From: Sulfurospirillum sp. UBA6810
Lineage (GTDB): Bacteria; Campylobacterota; Campylobacteria; Campylobacterales; Sulfurospirillaceae
Length of the DNA: 9,215 nucleotides
Direction of reading: 5' to 3'
Assembly (NCBI GenBank): GCA_002469305.1
Contig: DKEY01000110.1
Coordinates: forward strand, 1 to 9,215
This document shows positions 6,331-9,215 of this stretch, piece by piece. The position numbers and the translations under genes are program-made. The stretch's first letter is position 1. Every line of letters starts with the position of its first letter. Under the pieces are notes generated by a model. It saw only the letters and a program-made list of their open reading frames with translations, had not been told where the DNA came from and searched no databases.

Positions 6331-7404
6331 TTATTTTTTGTAAAAAGGAAGAGTTGTTATCGTAACAGCTATGCTTCCTCTTTCGCTTTTTATTTCTATT
6401 TCTTTTATTGCATCGTATTTTGTACTTTGAACATAGCCTAGACCGATGCCTGATTCTACTGATGGTGAGTAAGTTCCACTTGTGACAACTCCTATGACTT
6501 CATCTTCTTGGATGATTTCAAAGCCATGTCTTGGTGCTCTTTTAGAATTTGTTTTAAATGCGATAAGTTTTTTAGGGATACCTGCTTCTTTTTGTTTTTC
6601 AAGTGCTTCTTTGCCTCTATAGTAGCTACTGTCTTGCACAAAGTATTCCAAACCTGCTTCAAGTGGCGTAGTTTTTTCATCTAGTTCTTGTCCATAAAGA
6701 CTATATCCCATCTCAAGACGCAAGACATCACGTGCCCCAAGTCCAGCTGGAGTAGCTCCAAGCTTTATAAGCTTATCCCAAATCTTTGGCGCAACAGTAT
6801 TGTCTAGATAGAGCTCATACCCAAGCTCACCCGTGTAACCTGTACGACTGATAAGACCAAAACTTCCCATAATATCAGCTTCTGTAAAACTAAAATACCC
6901 TAAACTTTCAAGGTTGGTTTCTAGTATTTTTTCAAGTATTTCTCTTGATTTTGGACCTTGAACATCAATCTTTGAAGTGAAAGAGGAAGCATTTGTAAAG
7001 ATACCATTGTGAAGTTGTAAATTCATTGTCTCAAAGTCTATATCAATTCTTGAGGCATTGACCACAAACATAACTCTATCTTCAGCAGCTTTATAGGCAA
7101 TCATATCATCTATGACACCACCATCCTTGTTGAGGATAAAACCATATTTGCACTTTCCAATAGGCAATCGTAGTAAATCAACTGTAACGGTGTCGTTTAT
7201 CCCACTAAAGAGGATATTTCCTTCAAAGAAAAACTCACCCATGTGTGAGGTGTCAAAAATAGCGACATCTTCTCTACATGCTTTATGCTCTTTGAGGATA
7301 CCTCCTTCATACTGTACGGGCATCTCCCAACCACAAAATCCTATATTTTTTGCATTTAAAGCTTTGTGTTTTTCATAAAGTGAAGTTCGTTTAAGTTCAG
7401 ACAT
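6331..7404 (-). CDS. gcvT: Aminomethyltransferase (glycine cleavage T protein)
   Basis: A 357-aa tetrahydrofolate-dependent enzyme that takes the aminomethyl group from lipoyl-GcvH, releases ammonia and forms 5,10-methylenetetrahydrofolate. Family blocks appear in order: FCGWEMPVQY (23-32), FDTSHMGE (50-57), KCKYGFILNKDGG (84-96) followed by the catalytic-aspartate pair D99-D100, VNASRI (115-120), RTGYTGELGYELY (187-199) and GLGARDVLRLEMGY (221-234). Length is typical (about 360). ATG at 7404 is preceded by an AAGAGAG purine run. It is the first gene of the cluster, downstream of a terminator and a probable promoter, with an AT-rich leader too short for a glycine riboswitch. Confidence 0.96.
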   Translation of the reverse strand: MSELKRTSLYEKHKALNAKNIGFCGWEMPVQYEGGILKEHKACREDVAIFDTSHMGEFFFEGNILFSGINDTVTVDLLRLPIGKCKYGFILNKDGGVIDDMIAYKAAEDRVMFVVNASRIDIDFETMNLQLHNGIFTNASSFTSKIDVQGPKSREILEKILETNLESLGYFSFTEADIMGSFGLISRTGYTGELGYELYLDNTVAPKIWDKLIKLGATPAGLGARDVLRLEMGYSLYGQELDEKTTPLEAGLEYFVQDSSYYRGKEALEKQKEAGIPKKLIAFKTNSKRAPRHGFEIIQEDEVIGVVTSGTYSPSVESGIGLGYVQSTKYDAIKEIEIKSERGSIAVTITTLPFYKK

Positions 7405-7423
7405 ATTTACTCTCTTTTAAATT

Positions 7424-7466
7424 ACTATATAAGGGAAATATTATTGCAAAACTTATATCAAAGTTT
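7424..7466 (-). promoter_or_regulatory. Probable promoter of the gcv-lip cluster
   Basis: The 83 bp between the ccoG terminator and gcvT is very AT-rich. On the minus strand there is an extended -10 candidate TGCAATAAT (7440-7448; one mismatch to TGnTATAAT) preceded by T-runs spaced at roughly helical intervals. This is the pattern known for sigma70 promoters in Campylobacter and Helicobacter, which lack a clear -35. An alternative -10 is TATAGT (7424-7429). I see no operator palindrome and no riboswitch. Position supports a promoter; the exact hexamer is uncertain. Confidence 0.4.
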
Positions 7467-7487
7467 TATGAAGAAAAATTATTGCTA

Positions 7488-7515
7488 AAAGGGAAAGAAA
7501 TTATTCTTTCCCTTT
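7488..7515 (-). terminator. Rho-independent terminator of ccoG
   Basis: A perfect 12-bp inverted repeat: AAAGGGAAAGAA (7488-7499) and TTCTTTCCCTTT (7504-7515) around a 4-nt loop. It starts ten bases after the ccoG stop codon when read on the minus strand and ends in a short T-run. It separates the ccoG transcript from the gcv cluster. Confidence 0.82.
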
Positions 7516-7525
7516 AGGTTATAAG

Positions 7526-8905
7526 CTATTTGAGCTTTGTTTCGATAGTATTGATACTAGGATAGATAAAGGTTGTATCTCTTAAGACAACGATTTCTTC
7601 CTTGCTATCTGTAGCATATGCCTTGATTTGGATAGGTAAAAGAGTATCTTCCATCTTACTTTTTGAAAAAGATGAACTTGATGAGAGTATAATAACTTCT
7701 TTACTTTTTTCTCCAGCTTTAAGGATAATTGGCTTAGAAGGTTTTTTTACCATTATGTTTCCATTGGTAACTTCAAAGTAGTATGTATGGTCTTTGGAGT
7801 CTGTGTTTTGAAATAAGAAAGTGTAAGCGTTTTCTATATTTTTACCATCATCAGTTACTTTATAAAGTTGACTTGTTCTATTGATGTTTAAAAGCATATG
7901 TTCTTTTGTGCTTCCCATAAGTAAAAGTCCCACTAAAGCCAGCGTCAGTGCAACACCATAGGCAATAGTTCTGAATCTAAGATAGTGTGTTTTATCGCCT
8001 CTTACTATATGATTTGGACTTGTCCAAGAGATGAGTGTCTCTTTTCCAAGTTTCCCCATAACTTTTGTACAAGCATCTGCACACTCAAGACAGTTGATAC
8101 ACTCTAACTGCATACCTTTTCTTATATCTATATGCGTTGGACAAATGCGAACACATGCTTCACAGCCAGTACATTCATCACTCTCTCCGGTTGGCTTTGT
8201 GCTTATCATATTGCCATGGGTATCATAAATCTGACCACCACGTTTTTCATCATATATAGTTTGGATTGTATCTTCATCAAACATGACAGATTGTACCCTC
8301 GCATAAGGACAGATGTAAACACAAAACTCTTCTTTTAAGATGATAACATCGTAGATTAAAAAAGCAGTGATACCAGCTAAAAATCCTATGAGTGTTTTAT
8401 GTTCACTTGGAGATTGCAAGTAAGTAAAAAAGTCTTCAGGTGGTATAAAATACCAGATAAAATTTGACGCAGCGATAAGCGCTAAAAGTGCCCAGATAAA
8501 AAGTGCCAATATTTTTTTAACAGAAAAGCCCTCTTTTGGATCTTTTTGTTTGTTGTTGATATTTTTTCTTAATCCTAAGAGCTTAGTTTCAATCAAATCT
8601 CTATAAATAACTCTAAAAATTGTTTGAGGACAAGACCATCCACACCAAACTCTACCACCCAATGTGGTCATAAAAAATATACCCAAAAAAAGAAGTATGA
8701 GTAAAAATGGCATGAGATACAACTCTTGCATATCAAATGAAGTAAAAAGCAGATGCAACTGTTTTTTATCAAAATTTAGAAGGAAAAAGTGTTTTCCATC
8801 AATCCTTAAAAAGGGTAGTGATAGTGCTATAAGAGTTAATATCGCATAACCGATATAACGTTTTTTACTGTATATAACCTCACATGAACCATTCGTACAA
8901 GCCAT
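7526..8905 (-). CDS. ccoG: Cytochrome c oxidase accessory protein CcoG (RdxA/FixG family)
   Basis: A 459-aa inner-membrane iron-sulfur protein involved in maturing cbb3-type cytochrome oxidase; in studied proteobacteria the family acts in copper delivery by reducing Cu(II). About five hydrophobic segments are visible near residues 17-33, 63-82, 131-153, 172-190 and 313-331. Cysteine motifs: CGWSC (C88, C92), CVYIC (C195, C199), and two ferredoxin-type clusters, CTGCEACVRICP (C245-C255) and CINCLECADAC (C269-C279), with K in place of the usual P after the last Cys. The stretch after the last membrane segment matches the beta-rich FixG C-terminal domain. ATG at 8905 has AAGGA six bases upstream. 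No cco structural genes are in view. It follows the small HTH gene by 16 bp, probably on one transcript, and ends in its own terminator. Confidence 0.94.
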   Translation of the reverse strand: MACTNGSCEVIYSKKRYIGYAILTLIALSLPFLRIDGKHFFLLNFDKKQLHLLFTSFDMQELYLMPFLLILLFLGIFFMTTLGGRVWCGWSCPQTIFRVIYRDLIETKLLGLRKNINNKQKDPKEGFSVKKILALFIWALLALIAASNFIWYFIPPEDFFTYLQSPSEHKTLIGFLAGITAFLIYDVIILKEEFCVYICPYARVQSVMFDEDTIQTIYDEKRGGQIYDTHGNMISTKPTGESDECTGCEACVRICPTHIDIRKGMQLECINCLECADACTKVMGKLGKETLISWTSPNHIVRGDKTHYLRFRTIAYGVALTLALVGLLLMGSTKEHMLLNINRTSQLYKVTDDGKNIENAYTFLFQNTDSKDHTYYFEVTNGNIMVKKPSKPIILKAGEKSKEVIILSSSSSFSKSKMEDTLLPIQIKAYATDSKEEIVVLRDTTFIYPSINTIETKLK

Positions 8906-8921
8906 ATTGAATCCTTTTAGT

Positions 8922-9215
8922 TTACTCTTTGATTAAAGAGCACTCTTTTGTTTTTTCTATTTTATTTGTAGTAATTTCTATAATTTCTTCATCTAAAAGA
9001 GTTAGTTTTGCTTTAACCAAGTCTTTTAACCCTCTTGAGTTAATATAGTCTTTTAGAGATGTTCGACTGACTGCTAAAATTTTTGAAATTTCATTTACAG
9101 AAATTCCTTCAGCTAAAAACTCTATGATTTTATTTCGATAAGCATCAAATTTGGATTTAGACATTCTTCCTTTTGGTCGTCCTTGGGATTTTTTACTATC
9201 ACTGTTTAATTCATC
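8922..9215 (-). CDS. Small helix-turn-helix protein, probably 5'-partial
   Basis: From ATG at 9164 this gives 80 aa, but the frame stays open for 17 more codons to the window edge, and those codons encode a GRPKGR motif directly before the ATG. A basic GRPKG-type linker followed by a helix-turn-helix is the arrangement seen at the C-terminus of Hin/Gin-type recombinases and in small stand-alone HTH proteins. I therefore think the true start lies beyond 9215 and that 9164 is internal, although an AGGA near it leaves that open. The HTH is residues 22-46 counted from 9164 (ISVNEISKILAVSRTSLKDY region). The tail is acidic and charged with no further domain I recognise. No catalytic recombinase domain can be seen. 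It may regulate the adjacent ccoG, but that is only suggested by position. Confidence 0.65.
   Translation of the reverse strand, partial: DELNSDSKKSQGRPKGRMSKSKFDAYRNKIIEFLAEGISVNEISKILAVSRTSLKDYINSRGLKDLVKAKLTLLDEEIIEITTNKIEKTKECSLIKE

Noticed and set aside
5970..6365. 131-codon plus-strand frame opposite gcvH and the end of gcvT
   Set aside because: gcvH on the minus strand is complete with its lipoyl lysine; the opposite frame shows no family features and is explained by codon bias.
8922..9164. Transposase or invertase encoded by the small HTH gene
   Set aside because: Only an HTH region with a basic linker is visible; there is no catalytic serine or DDE domain and no element ends. The missing 5' part leaves this open but unsupported.
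1..9215. CRISPR array, insertion sequence, tRNA or rRNA
   Set aside because: No regularly spaced direct repeats, terminal inverted repeats with a transposase, cloverleaf folds or rRNA segments were seen. The TTACATGTAA copies are irregularly spaced and lie inside genes.

Overview
The window looks like chromosomal DNA from a member of the Campylobacterota (formerly Epsilonproteobacteria), plausibly a Sulfurimonas-like chemolithotroph. The grounds are low G+C content, tightly packed and often overlapping genes, a split two-subunit glycine decarboxylase, a CcoG-type cbb3 oxidase maturation factor, and a small HTH protein with a GRPKGR leader. The phylum call is fairly firm. The genus is a guess.

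Layout on the plus-strand coordinates: positions 1-77 hold the last codons of rplT (ribosomal protein L20) on the + strand. A bidirectional hairpin terminator at 85-111 separates it from a convergent minus-strand block that fills the rest of the window. Read in its own direction, that block starts beyond the right edge with a small HTH gene (8922-9215, partial) followed 16 bp later by ccoG (7526-8905), which ends in a strong hairpin terminator at 7488-7515. A new transcription unit then starts: gcvT, gcvH, gcvPA, gcvPB, a lipoate-ligase-family gene, lipA and lpdA (7404 down to 121). Gaps or overlaps inside this unit are 14, 8, -4, -8 and -14/-29 bp. The one exception is a 121-bp gap before lpdA.

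Together these seven genes form an almost self-contained glycine cleavage module. GcvPA/GcvPB decarboxylate glycine and pass the aminomethyl group to lipoyl-GcvH. GcvT moves the one-carbon unit to tetrahydrofolate and releases ammonia. LpdA reoxidises the dihydrolipoyl arm with NAD+. The ligase/octanoyltransferase-family protein and LipA can build the lipoyl group on GcvH. No glycine riboswitch is visible in the short leader.

The most unusual signal is not a gene. A 10-bp palindrome, TTACATGTAA, occurs six times exactly and three more times with small changes. All copies lie inside coding sequences, and most are read as Leu-His-Val-(Ser/Lys/Asp). It behaves like an iterated genome-wide palindrome (compare HIP1 or DNA uptake sequences). 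I found no clear novel multi-gene defence or mobile system here.
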